Shown in pieces: positions 7,005 through 13,251 of a DNA stretch of 15,017 nt. The DNA lies in NCBI GenBank assembly GCA_001803705.1, contig MHDY01000164.1, positions 1,376 to 16,392 on the forward strand, written 5' to 3'. How positions within the stretch are numbered: position 1 is the first letter of the stretch; every line of letters begins with the position of its first letter. Position numbers and translations under genes: made by a program. The DNA comes from Nitrospirae bacterium GWC2_56_14. Its GTDB lineage: Bacteria > Nitrospirota > UBA9217. The notes below the pieces were generated by a model. That model was not told the DNA's origin, did not search any database, and saw only the letters and a list, made by a program, of their open reading frames with translations.

Positions 7005-7376
7005 ATGCTGATCCGCAACCTGAAAGACTGCGCAGAATTCATTTCCGGCGACGGCTGCGTGCTGCGCGAGATCCTGCACCCCGACAAGATGGACCTCAAG
7101 CTCGGATACAGCCTGGCCCATGCCATCGTGCATCCCGGCGATATCACCAAACCACACCGGCTCAAGACCTCGGAGGTCTACTATATCATCGAGGGCGAAG
7201 GCGTCATGCATATTGACGAGGAGACTGCCCTGGTGCGCGCCGGCGCTACGGTCTACATTCCGCCCATGGCCGTACAGTTCATCAAGAACAGCGGGAAGAA
7301 GGACCTGGTGTTCCTTGCCATTGTCGATCCTGCCTGGCGGGTGGAGGACGAAGAGGTCCTGACAGGATGTCGTTAA
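7005..7376 (+). CDS. Cupin-domain protein
   Basis: This 123-residue single-domain cupin (small beta-barrel) is of the type often annotated as mannose-6-phosphate-isomerase-like. Cupin motif 1 is seen as PGDITKPHRLKTSEVYYIIEGEG at about residues 44-66 (H51, E57), and motif 2 as AGATVYIPPMAVQFIKN at about 80-96. The usual second histidine of motif 1 is replaced (PHRL) and the motif 2 histidine position is Q, so the classical 3-His/1-Glu metal site is incomplete. The IVDPAWRVEDEEVL tail is conserved in close relatives as I remember them. The start follows GGAGG at 6988-6992 with a long 12-base spacing, so initiation may be weak, but the residues upstream in frame do not look conserved. A binding or enzymatic role is unknown. 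Confidence 0.82.
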   Translation: MLIRNLKDCAEFISGDGCVLREILHPDKMDLKLGYSLAHAIVHPGDITKPHRLKTSEVYYIIEGEGVMHIDEETALVRAGATVYIPPMAVQFIKNSGKKDLVFLAIVDPAWRVEDEEVLTGCR

Positions 7377-7527
7377 ACCGGTAAACGACAGTTGACCACA
7401 TAAGGCACATAAGTCACTTAATCAAATCACCGGAACGACGAAGTATGTACAAAGCAAGCGCGGTTGTTTTTTGTGAATTCTGTGCATTTTTGTGGCTAAC
7501 TGTTTTTTAAGTACTGGAGGAGAAGCC

Positions 7528-8100
7528 ATGGATCTTTTTGAAGCCATCAGAACGCGAAGGAGCGTCAGAAAATATCTCGACCGGCCCGTGGAGGAGGAGA
7601 AACTGCAGGCCGTTCTGGAAGCGATCCGCTTGTCGCCCTCGTGGTCGAACATGCAGTGCTGGCGCATGGTCGTGGTGAAGGACCAGGCCGTGCGCGAAAA
7701 GCTGAGCGAGCTTTCCTATGTGGAGTCTTTCTTCGCTCCCAAGGGGTACCGGACGAACCCGTCAAAAAAGGCGCTTGCCGCGGCGCCGGTGGTGATCGTG
7801 CTCTGCGCCGACCCGGCCCGGTCAGGCGAGCTCTGGAACCAGAATTATTATCTCGTGGATGCGGGGATCGCGTCCGAAAACCTGATGCTCGCGGCGCGCG
7901 GCCAGGGGCTCGGGACCGTGTTCGTGGGGGTCTATGATGAAGAAAAGGTGAAGGGGCTTCTTAGTATTCCGCCGGCCATCAGGGTCGTGGGCCTGTTCCC
8001 CCTGGGCTATGCCGCGGAAGAGAACAAGGAAGGTCCGCCGCGGAAGCCGTTGCAGGACATCTGCTCGTATGAACGATGGGAGCTGAAAGCCAGCACGTAG
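7528..8100 (+). CDS. Nitroreductase-family FMN protein
   Basis: This 190-residue protein belongs to the nitroreductase fold, whose members are FMN-dependent NAD(P)H oxidoreductases acting as dimers. The opening MDLFEAIRTRRSVRKY contains the phosphate-binding arginines of the FMN site. SPSWSNMQCWRMVVV is the second FMN-contact block. The segment DAGIASENLMLAARGQGLGTVFVG is the conserved helix and loop near the C-terminal half, and the protein ends with PRKPLQDIC. The ATG at 7528 follows GGAGGAGA (7516-7523), which decides it over an in-frame upstream start at 7492. No iron-sulfur domain is fused. The reduced substrate is unknown: members range from nitroaromatic reductases to dehalogenases and flavin-destroying enzymes. 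The gene is convergent with the anti-sigma gene. Confidence 0.9.
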   Translation: MDLFEAIRTRRSVRKYLDRPVEEEKLQAVLEAIRLSPSWSNMQCWRMVVVKDQAVREKLSELSYVESFFAPKGYRTNPSKKALAAAPVVIVLCADPARSGELWNQNYYLVDAGIASENLMLAARGQGLGTVFVGVYDEEKVKGLLSIPPAIRVVGLFPLGYAAEENKEGPPRKPLQDICSYERWELKAST

Positions 8101-8121
8101 GGGCGGGTTTTAAACCCGCCC
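8101..8121. terminator. Hairpin between convergent genes
   Basis: GGGCGGGTTT (8101-8110) is the exact reverse complement of AAACCCGCCC (8112-8121). It lies directly after the nitroreductase stop and 12 bases from the stop of the convergent anti-sigma gene. The stem contains T/A runs but no T run follows on either strand, so it may be a weak bidirectional terminator or simply a dispersed GGGCGGGTTTAAACCCGCCC repeat. Confidence 0.5.
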
Positions 8122-8133
8122 TGCAGGGACGTG

Positions 8134-9189
8134 TTATTTTTGGATGACTTCAATCCTTAATTCCATCTGTTCTTTCAGCGCCCCCCATTCACCTGCCTGC
8201 TCCTTGATCTCTCCGAGGAGCTTCAGTTTGTTCTTAAGTTCTCCCGCTCGCTCTGCTTTGATCGTTGCGAAGAAGACGTTTTTTGATCCAGTGGTTTCCC
8301 TCCTTACGATCGAGCCGTTCATCTGAGTTATCGCTTTTTCAACTTCCTTCGCTGCTGCCTCCCTGTCCGTCACCTGGACAATGATCGCAGGCATGGCTTT
8401 GTCCGCAACTGCTGCGCCGGCAATGGGTGCGGCGGGAACGGCCGATTTCGCTTTCGCAGCAGCTTCAGGCGGTGCGCCGGTTGCAGTTGTGGCCCGCAGC
8501 ATCATCATATTCCCGCGGTTTGTTTCTTCTCTGCTTACGACGGACCGATCGTTCTCAGCCGATGCCGAGGAGGTTTCTTTTTTTTCCGCAGGAGCAACCG
8601 CCGGCTGCTTTGCTGGTTTTGAAAAGGCGGGTGCAGGCGCTGCTGTTTGGTCTTGGAGCGCCGGAGGCGCAGGCGGCTCGTATGCCTGTTTCATGTCCAG
8701 AGCTTTGTATCCCGGCGCCTGCGGCAGTTTCTTTGCGCGACGCGACAGCTGCGTTGACTTTTGTTCCGCTTTCTTTTCAATACCGGATGGAAGCGGCTCC
8801 TGAGCAGGTGCATATTCCTCTACCAGCGGGTTCGGTGTCCTCATGGATGGCTGTATGTTCTGATAAATGAACACGGCGGTCACGGCAAGGAACAGAACGC
8901 CCACGGCTTCAAGGGGCAGTTTGATATGCAGCGGAAAGAAGAACCGGTGGAACCAGCTCTTCTTCGCGGCCTCGACGCGCACTTTTGCCATGATCTTCTG
9001 CGTCATCCAGGCCGGAGGGTCGAGCTCCTCGACGGTCCTGATAACGGCAACGGTCTGCCTGAGCTCTTTGAGCGCGTCGCTGCATCTCTCGCAGGTCTTG
9101 AGGTGCTCTTCGATCGCAGTTCTGTCCTCGGGAGAGACAGCGCCGTCGATATACTCGGACAGCATATGCCGGATCTCGTTATGGTTCAT
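8134..9189 (-). CDS. Membrane anti-sigma factor with zf-HC2 domain
   Basis: This 351-residue protein has an N-terminal zinc-finger anti-sigma domain with the H29-x3-C33-x2-C36 signature (EEHLKTCERCSDAL) preceded by SEYIDGAVSPED. A single membrane helix follows at about 92-109 (PLEAVGVLFLAVTAVFIY). A long Ala/Pro/Lys-rich linker spans about 120-270. The folded C-terminal domain (IIVQVTDREAAAKEVEKAI through LRIEVIQK) resembles the DUF2275-like sensor regions of such proteins. The cytoplasmic finger should hold the ECF sigma factor encoded just upstream until an envelope signal reaches the outer domain. The two genes overlap by 11 bases, implying translational coupling and balanced amounts. The ligand or stress is unknown. 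No protease site can be identified by eye. Confidence 0.87.
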   Translation of the reverse strand: MNHNEIRHMLSEYIDGAVSPEDRTAIEEHLKTCERCSDALKELRQTVAVIRTVEELDPPAWMTQKIMAKVRVEAAKKSWFHRFFFPLHIKLPLEAVGVLFLAVTAVFIYQNIQPSMRTPNPLVEEYAPAQEPLPSGIEKKAEQKSTQLSRRAKKLPQAPGYKALDMKQAYEPPAPPALQDQTAAPAPAFSKPAKQPAVAPAEKKETSSASAENDRSVVSREETNRGNMMMLRATTATGAPPEAAAKAKSAVPAAPIAGAAVADKAMPAIIVQVTDREAAAKEVEKAITQMNGSIVRRETTGSKNVFFATIKAERAGELKNKLKLLGEIKEQAGEWGALKEQMELRIEVIQK

Positions 9190-9790
9190 TGAGTGCTCCC
9201 CATGCTCTTTTCAAACAGTCCTTGACCGCCTCGCGCGCCCGGAAGAGCCGGGACTTCACGGTCCCGGCGGCAACCGTGAGCATCGTGCCGATCTCTTCAT
9301 AGGAAAATTCCTGGAGGTCTCGGAGCACGATCACCTCCCGGAAGTCCGGTTCAAGCGCCGCAATGCAGTCCTGCACCTTTTCCCGCAGATCGCGCTGTTC
9401 CAGCCGGTCCAGGATCGAGGCCTCCTTTGAAGGCGGGTCGGCCATGATCGATCCGTCCCTGGTTTCAATAGGGTCGTTCAGGGAATTGACCTCATGGAAC
9501 CTGCGCGACCGCACCTGCTTCAGTCGGTTCCGGGCCTGGTTTATGGTGATCGTGGTGAGCCAGGTCGTAAAGCGCGAAGCCCCACGGAATTTCCTGATGT
9601 TCCGAAAAGCGGCCACAAAGGCATCCTGCACGATCTCGGACGCATCGTCGTGGTCGCCGGCTATCCTGAAGGCGATGTTGAACATCTTTTTCTGGTGCTT
9701 TTGTACGAGCTGTTCGAACGCATCCAGATCGCCCTTTTGGGAGCGCCCCACGAGCTCGGCATCATCGTCCGTCGCCTTTTGCCCGTTCAT
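9179..9790 (-). CDS. ECF-type RNA polymerase sigma factor (RpoE-like)
   Basis: From the ATG at 9790 this 203-residue protein contains sigma region 2: ELVGRSQKGDLDAFEQLVQ, then ASEIVQDAFVAAFRN with the core-binding acidic patch, and FRGASRFTTWLTTITINQARN for -10 recognition. Region 4 runs from CIAALEPDFREVIVLRDLQ through the helix-turn-helix YEEIGTMLTVAAGTVKSRLFRARE. Regions 1.1 and 3 are absent, as in ECF sigma factors. The frame opens farther upstream (ATG at 9877), but the added residues are not sigma-like. The cognate anti-sigma gene overlaps its 3' end by 11 bases. A GAACTA-N17-TCTAA element just upstream suggests autoregulation. No clear ribosome binding site precedes the 9790 start. Confidence 0.92.
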   Translation of the reverse strand: MNGQKATDDDAELVGRSQKGDLDAFEQLVQKHQKKMFNIAFRIAGDHDDASEIVQDAFVAAFRNIRKFRGASRFTTWLTTITINQARNRLKQVRSRRFHEVNSLNDPIETRDGSIMADPPSKEASILDRLEQRDLREKVQDCIAALEPDFREVIVLRDLQEFSYEEIGTMLTVAAGTVKSRLFRAREAVKDCLKRAWGALNEP

Positions 9791-9794
9791 CCTA

Positions 9795-9822
9795 TTAGAC
9801 AGCCTGTTGACGTAATTAGTTC
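9795..9822 (-). promoter_or_regulatory. ECF-type promoter candidate before the sigma gene
   Basis: On the minus strand, GAACTA (9822-9817) and TCTAA (9799-9795) are 17 bases apart, close to the known RpoE pattern GAACTT-N16/17-TCTGA. The -10 element ends only 4 bases before the ATG at 9790, so transcription would begin at about the start codon and give a leaderless message. It could also be a chance match. Confidence 0.4.
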
Positions 9823-9882
9823 CATAGTCGTGAATGATTGTACCGCAAAATGCCGGGAGATACACCAGGAAATACATACCAG

Positions 9883-9911
9883 TTGTGCTCGGTATTCAGC
9901 TGTGATACTAT
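9883..9911 (+). promoter_or_regulatory. Extended -10 promoter of the selenoprotein operon
   Basis: TTGTGC (9883-9888) lies 17 bases before TACTAT (9906-9911). The -10 is preceded by TGA (9903-9905), the extended -10 TGn motif. Transcription should begin near 9918, about 39 bases before the selenoprotein start. It diverges from the sigma-factor gene. Confidence 0.5.
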
Positions 9912-9956
9912 TTAGAGAGGTAAAAAACAAGGCTTTTTGAGGCAAGGAGGCGCCTT

Positions 9957-10163
9957 ATGACCGGAGTCGTGATAATTTACGGGAAACCGGGTTGACCCTA
10001 TACCGACCAGGCTCGTGCAGCCTACGGTGAGGCGGCTGAGTACCATAATGTGAAACAGGATAAGGCGAGGCTTGCGGAGATGCTGAAACTGACCGGAGGC
10101 GTCCGCAACGTTCCGGTGATCGTTGAAAACGGAAAAGTTTCGGTAGGATACGGAGGCTCCTGA
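9957..10163 (+). CDS. Glutaredoxin-like selenoprotein with in-frame TGA (selenocysteine) at codon 13
   Basis: A perfect ribosome binding site, GGAGG (9946-9950), precedes the ATG at 9957. The frame reads MTGVVIIYGKPG, then TGA (9993-9995), then PYTDQARAAYGEAAEYH and a further 38 codons to the TGA at 10161-10163. It is 68 residues long if codon 13 is selenocysteine. The fold is glutaredoxin/thioredoxin-like: beta strand VVIIYGKPG, redox motif U-P-Y-T where relatives have C-x-x-C or C-x-x-T, then the cis-proline strand VRNVPVIVENGKVSVGYGGS with GG.R.VPV. The sequence resembles the small UXX-star (seleno)protein families. A stem-loop directly after the TGA supports recoding. Conserved coding on both sides of the stop, with no frameshift, argues against a pseudogene. 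It should take part in thiol or peroxide redox chemistry with the downstream reductase. SelA/B/C/D genes are not in the window. Confidence 0.85.
9996..10028 (+). promoter_or_regulatory. SECIS-like stem-loop for selenocysteine insertion
   Basis: Directly behind the TGA, ACCG (10002-10005) pairs with CGGT (10025-10028). Above a small asymmetric internal loop, AGGCT (10009-10013) pairs perfectly with AGCCT (10019-10023) around the 5-base loop CGTGC. The apical loop begins 19 bases after the TGA and contains GU, matching the known spacing and loop preference of bacterial SECIS elements bound by SelB. Confidence 0.7.
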
Positions 10164-10191
10164 GGGGTGTAAGACCCCGGCGGTCGCCGGG
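10164..10191 (+). promoter_or_regulatory. Two overlapping, mutually exclusive hairpins
   Basis: GGGGT (10164-10168) can pair with ACCCC (10174-10178). The last three C of that block also start a second hairpin, CCCGGC (10176-10181) with GCCGGG (10186-10191). Both cannot form fully at once. They lie immediately after the selenoprotein stop and 27-54 bases before the hydrolase start. An attenuation or RNA-processing role is possible but unproven. Confidence 0.35.
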
Positions 10192-10217
10192 AATTTACAG
10201 TAACACGAAAGGATGCA

Positions 10218-10778
10218 ATGCAATCACTGGACAAATTCTCGCTTGAGAAGGAAAAGGCGGTGCTGCTCATCGTCGATATTCAGGAGCGGCTGGCAGTGGT
10301 GATGGGACAGAAGGACGCGGTGGTGAAGAACAACCAGCATCTGATCGAACTGGCGAAGATGATCGGCATGCCGGTGGTGGTGACCGAACAGTATCCGAAG
10401 GGCCTCGGCAGGACCGTGCCGGAGCTCCGGGAAGCGCTCCCCGACTACCGGCCAATAGAGAAAATGACCTTTGATTGCTGCGGCCAGTCGGCCTTCCTTC
10501 CGGAGCTGAAAGACCACAACCGGAACACCGTGATCCTTACCGGCATGGAGACGCACATCTGCGTGCTCCAGACCTGCCTCGGACTGCTGAAAGCGGGTAT
10601 GAACGTTCATGTGGTGCAGGACGCTATCTGCTCGCGCACGAAGGGGAACTGGAAAGCAGGCATCGAGTTCATGCGCCAGGCAGGGGCGGTCATCACCTGC
10701 ACTGAAACGGTCCTGTTTCAGTTGCTCAAGGTGGCGGGCACTGAGGAGTTCAAAAAGATGTCGCAGAGGATCAAGTAA
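10218..10778 (+). CDS. Isochorismatase-family cysteine hydrolase
   Basis: This 186-residue cytoplasmic protein has the isochorismatase-like hydrolase fold (YcaC/nicotinamidase group). The catalytic triad is complete: D20 in LLIVDIQERL, K82 in PIEKMTFDC, and nucleophile C115 in TGMETHICVLQTC, with the preceding non-proline cis peptide region. The TEQYPKGLGRTV block is typical of the YcaC-like branch. The substrate is unknown; relatives hydrolyse amides or ester-like bonds. The ATG at 10218 follows AAAGGA (10208-10213). The gene sits 54 bases after the selenoprotein and 65 bases before the flavoprotein reductase, all on one strand, so co-transcription is likely. Its presence in a redox operon might mean it acts on a small thiol-linked or oxidised metabolite, but that is speculation. 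Confidence 0.9.
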   Translation: MQSLDKFSLEKEKAVLLIVDIQERLAVVMGQKDAVVKNNQHLIELAKMIGMPVVVTEQYPKGLGRTVPELREALPDYRPIEKMTFDCCGQSAFLPELKDHNRNTVILTGMETHICVLQTCLGLLKAGMNVHVVQDAICSRTKGNWKAGIEFMRQAGAVITCTETVLFQLLKVAGTEEFKKMSQRIK

Positions 10779-10780
10779 CG

Positions 10781-10811
10781 GGGGCAGGGTTCAGGGGCCA
10801 GGATCCAGGGT
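10781..10811 (+). repeat. G-rich CAGGG repeat in an intergenic gap
   Basis: GGGGCAGGGTTCAGGGGCCA and the following GGATCCAGGG make four G runs (4, 3, 4 and 3 G) with loops of 2, 4 and 10 bases. Short GGTTCAGGG-like units recur at 8-14 base steps. It lies between the hydrolase stop and the reductase ribosome binding site. Confidence 0.5.
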
Positions 10812-10843
10812 GCGGAATTCAAAATGTTTGAAGGGTGAATGTC

Positions 10844-12484
10844 ATGGCTGAAGAACTGATACCTGTTGACGTACAGAACGCCATCAAAGAGACCTTTTTC
10901 AAGGAACTGAAGGACGACATTCTGATCGAGGTTTATACCCTCCGCGGGGTGAACGACCAGTTCAACACCGCAACGGTCCAGCTCATCAAGGTCCTGGCGG
11001 GGCTGACCGACAAGATCAAGGCGAGCTTCCATGTCGTGGGAGACGAATTGTCGGTAAAGCGCAACGCCCTGCGGTCTCCCACGGTCCTGATAGCGCCGGA
11101 CAAATACCGGATCCGCTTTACCGGCACGCCGCACGGAGAAGAGGGGCGGTCCCTTCTGGTCACGATCATGATGGCCTCGACGGGCAAGACCATCCTGACC
11201 GCGCAGGCCATGGAAAGGATAGCCGGGCTTAAGGAAAAGCGGGACGTTCAGGTCTTTGTGAGCCCCACCTGCCCCTACTGCCCGCAGCAGGTCCTGACGG
11301 CCTTTTCCGCGGCTATCGTCAATCCCGCGATGATCTCGGCCGACGCGGTCGAGATCTACGAGAACCAGGACCTGGCGGAAGCGCTCGGTTCGCTCGCCGT
11401 GCCGCAGACCTTCATCAACGGCACGTTCACCGGCGCAGGGCTCCAGCCTGAAGAGATCTTTACGGAGACCCTGATGACCTTGAAGGAGCCCGTCTATCTG
11501 ACCGAAGAGATAACGCCGGGCGAGCCAATCAAAAAAGACCTGGTAATCATCGGCGGCGGCCCGGCAGGCCTTACCGCGGCGATCTACAGCGTGCGCTCGG
11601 GGCTTACGACCATTGTTCTCGAAAAGATCGCGCTGGGAGGGCAGGTGGCGATCACGCCTGTTGTCGAGAACTACCCCGGCTATATGCGGATCGGCGGCAA
11701 GAGCCTGGTGGACCTTATGGCCCAGCAGGCGGCGCAGTACACCGATATCCATGTCGGCGAGGTCGTGAAAGAGATCACGCGCGAAGCCGACGGTTTTCAT
11801 GTCAAGACAAGCCGGGCCATCTATATTGCGCGGGGCGTCCTGCTCACGACCGGCGCCGATCCCCGCGTCCTCGGTGTCACCGGCGAGAAGCGCTTCTACG
11901 GCAGAGGGGTGAGCTACTGCGCCACCTGCGACGGTTACTTTTTCAAGGACGGCAAGAGGGTGATCGTCGTGGGCGGCGGGAATACGGCAGTGGCCGATGC
12001 GCTCTACCTGCACAACCTCGGAGCCAAGGTCACGCTGGTACACTGGCGCGATACGCTGAAGGCCGAAGCGCGGCTGCAGGAAAGTTTAAAACAGACCGGC
12101 ATTCCCGTGCTCTGGAACAGCGAGGTGCGCGAGGTCCTGGGGGAAAAGATCGTAAAGTCCGTCAAGATCGAGGACAAGACCGAGCGGACGCTGAAGGAGA
12201 TGCCGATCGACGGCGTGTTCATCGCGATCGGGTATGTGCCGAACAACGAGATCGCAAAGAACCTCGGCCTTGAGCTCGATGCAGAAGGCTACATCAAGGT
12301 GGACCTCACCACGATGCGGACGTCCGTGCCCGGCATCTACGCGGCCGGCGACATCACCGGCGGCCTGAAGCAGATCGTCGTGGCAGTGGGCCAGGGTTCG
12401 ACGGCGGCCATGAGCGCGTTTGAGGATATTTCAGGTATGGTTGGCGATGAGAAGAAGGTTGCGGAAGCGGTGAAGAAGGGGTGA
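10844..12484 (+). CDS. AhpF-like flavoprotein: double thioredoxin fold fused to thioredoxin reductase
   Basis: This 546-residue protein has three parts. Residues about 1-115 form a first thioredoxin fold without a CxxC. Residues about 130-215 form a second one with CPYC at 143-146 (VFVSPTCPYCPQQ) and a cis-proline in AVPQTFING. From about 230 onward it is a TrxB-type FAD/NADPH module: GGGPAG at 237-242, redox motif CATC at 359-362 (VSYCATCDGYFF), NADPH-binding VVGGGNTAVADAL, and FAD-binding GIYAAGDITGG. It should pass electrons from NADPH through CATC to CPYC and on to a partner, as AhpF does for AhpC. The ATG at 10844 follows AAGGG (10831-10835); a GTG at 10835 is possible. The partner here may be the selenoprotein two genes upstream. 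Its last 125 codons are duplicated at 14548-14925. Confidence 0.93.
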   Translation: MAEELIPVDVQNAIKETFFKELKDDILIEVYTLRGVNDQFNTATVQLIKVLAGLTDKIKASFHVVGDELSVKRNALRSPTVLIAPDKYRIRFTGTPHGEEGRSLLVTIMMASTGKTILTAQAMERIAGLKEKRDVQVFVSPTCPYCPQQVLTAFSAAIVNPAMISADAVEIYENQDLAEALGSLAVPQTFINGTFTGAGLQPEEIFTETLMTLKEPVYLTEEITPGEPIKKDLVIIGGGPAGLTAAIYSVRSGLTTIVLEKIALGGQVAITPVVENYPGYMRIGGKSLVDLMAQQAAQYTDIHVGEVVKEITREADGFHVKTSRAIYIARGVLLTTGADPRVLGVTGEKRFYGRGVSYCATCDGYFFKDGKRVIVVGGGNTAVADALYLHNLGAKVTLVHWRDTLKAEARLQESLKQTGIPVLWNSEVREVLGEKIVKSVKIEDKTERTLKEMPIDGVFIAIGYVPNNEIAKNLGLELDAEGYIKVDLTTMRTSVPGIYAAGDITGGLKQIVVAVGQGSTAAMSAFEDISGMVGDEKKVAEAVKKG

Positions 12485-12583
12485 CGAGCATACCCGCCAC
12501 GGAGTTTCGATCAGGCGAACCAATCATCGTATTCAGGTTGCTGTTACTGGAAACTATCTCACAATTGGTTTGCATCAATAATA

Positions 12584-12654
12584 CGTCATGCTCGCGAAAG
12601 CGGACATCCAGGAAACCCAGTAAAATGCTGGATTCCCGTTTACACGGGAATGAC
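12584..12654. repeat. REP-like palindromic intergenic repeat
   Basis: The arm GTCATGCTCGCGAAAGCGGA extending to CATCCAG (12585-12611) and the reverse complement of CTGGATTCCCGTTTACACGG extending to GAATGAC (12628-12654) match at 20 of 27 positions. The right arm itself holds the hairpin ATTCCCG/CGGGAAT. The composition matches widespread GGATTCCCG...CGGGAATGAC palindromes. It lies just past the reductase, at the start of the accessory patch. Confidence 0.7.
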
Positions 12655-12725
12655 CGAAAATATCGCTATGATGTAAAAAGTTTGTAGGCTGGACTGAACG
12701 CTCCATGTGAAACCCAACGCAGGGG

Positions 12726-12998
12726 ATGCGCAGGAAGGTGAAAAGATGCTTCTGGTCAGGGCCGATGAGGAATGCCCTCAGCGTCGCAGCGGGTTTGAAG
12801 GAGAGCGGCCGCATAGTGATCATGAGGAAGGTCAGCTTCGGCAACCGTTCCGACAGCGGACTCAAAAGCCACGGTGTTATCCCTACGCTTGTGCAGACTG
12901 CCAGAAGGCAGGGTGTCCATCCACGGGAATTTCTGCACATCCTTCATCCCGCCGATACAGCCACTGCACAAGCCGCGTTGTATAACAATACAGGTTGA
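12726..12998 (+). pseudogene. IS66-like transposase C-terminal remnant
   Basis: A 90-codon open frame contains MRNALSVAAGLKESG, then VIMRKVSFGNRSDSGLKSHG, LVQTARRQGVHPREFLHIL and TATAQAALYNN. This combination resembles the end of IS66-type transposases, where a late block of the form RK.SFG..S..G is followed by a helix with TA.R.G..P..FL. The upstream catalytic regions are missing, no ribosome binding site is seen, and neighbouring frames carry possible continuations, so the gene is decayed. No terminal inverted repeats could be paired by eye. The rest of the stretch 12485-13251 holds a palindromic repeat (12584-12654) and a hairpin (13167-13197); otherwise I see nothing coding. Family assignment is from memory of motif patterns. 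Confidence 0.5.
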
Positions 12999-13166
12999 AA
13001 AGATAACCGTCTCAGTCTCAGAATACAATAACGGCATTATGACTTCCGTGTGTACGAGGAGGAGGGAGCAGAGGGATGCGCTGTCTCTTCGACAGGTCGG
13101 AAATGGTGCGGAGTAAAAAGGGCTAAACTGTTACCCTATTTGCTCCTTGGGGAACTTTGGAGAGGA

Positions 13167-13197
13167 CTAAGGGCAGGAAAAAATTTCCTGCCCTTAG
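13167..13197. terminator. Strong hairpin downstream of the beta-helix gene
   Basis: CTAAGGGCAGGAAA (13167-13180) pairs perfectly over 14 bases with TTTCCTGCCCTTAG (13184-13197) around a 3-base A loop. It stands 55 bases after the stop of the minus-strand beta-helix gene and probably ends that transcript, although no T run follows the stem on either strand. Confidence 0.6.
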
Positions 13198-13251
13198 CAG
13201 ATATCATCTAATACTTATTTAATTCCAAAAGACTCATCCGTGCAAGAGCGT

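Noticed and set aside
8101..8121. Strong intrinsic terminator
   Set aside because: The stem is perfect but there is no T run on either side; it is kept only as a low-confidence terminator or repeat.
9993..9995. Reading the TGA as a simple nonsense mutation (pseudogene)
   Set aside because: It falls exactly on the redox-active cysteine position, the downstream frame is conserved, and a SECIS-like hairpin follows at the right distance.
9912..10223. Minus-strand 103-codon frame covering the selenoprotein locus
   Set aside because: No ribosome binding site or family resemblance; the plus strand has a ribosome binding site, a glutaredoxin-like sequence and a SECIS hairpin.
10718..12043. 441-codon minus-strand frame antisense to the flavoprotein reductase
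   Set aside because: Shadow frame with no recognisable domain; the plus strand encodes a complete, well-conserved enzyme.
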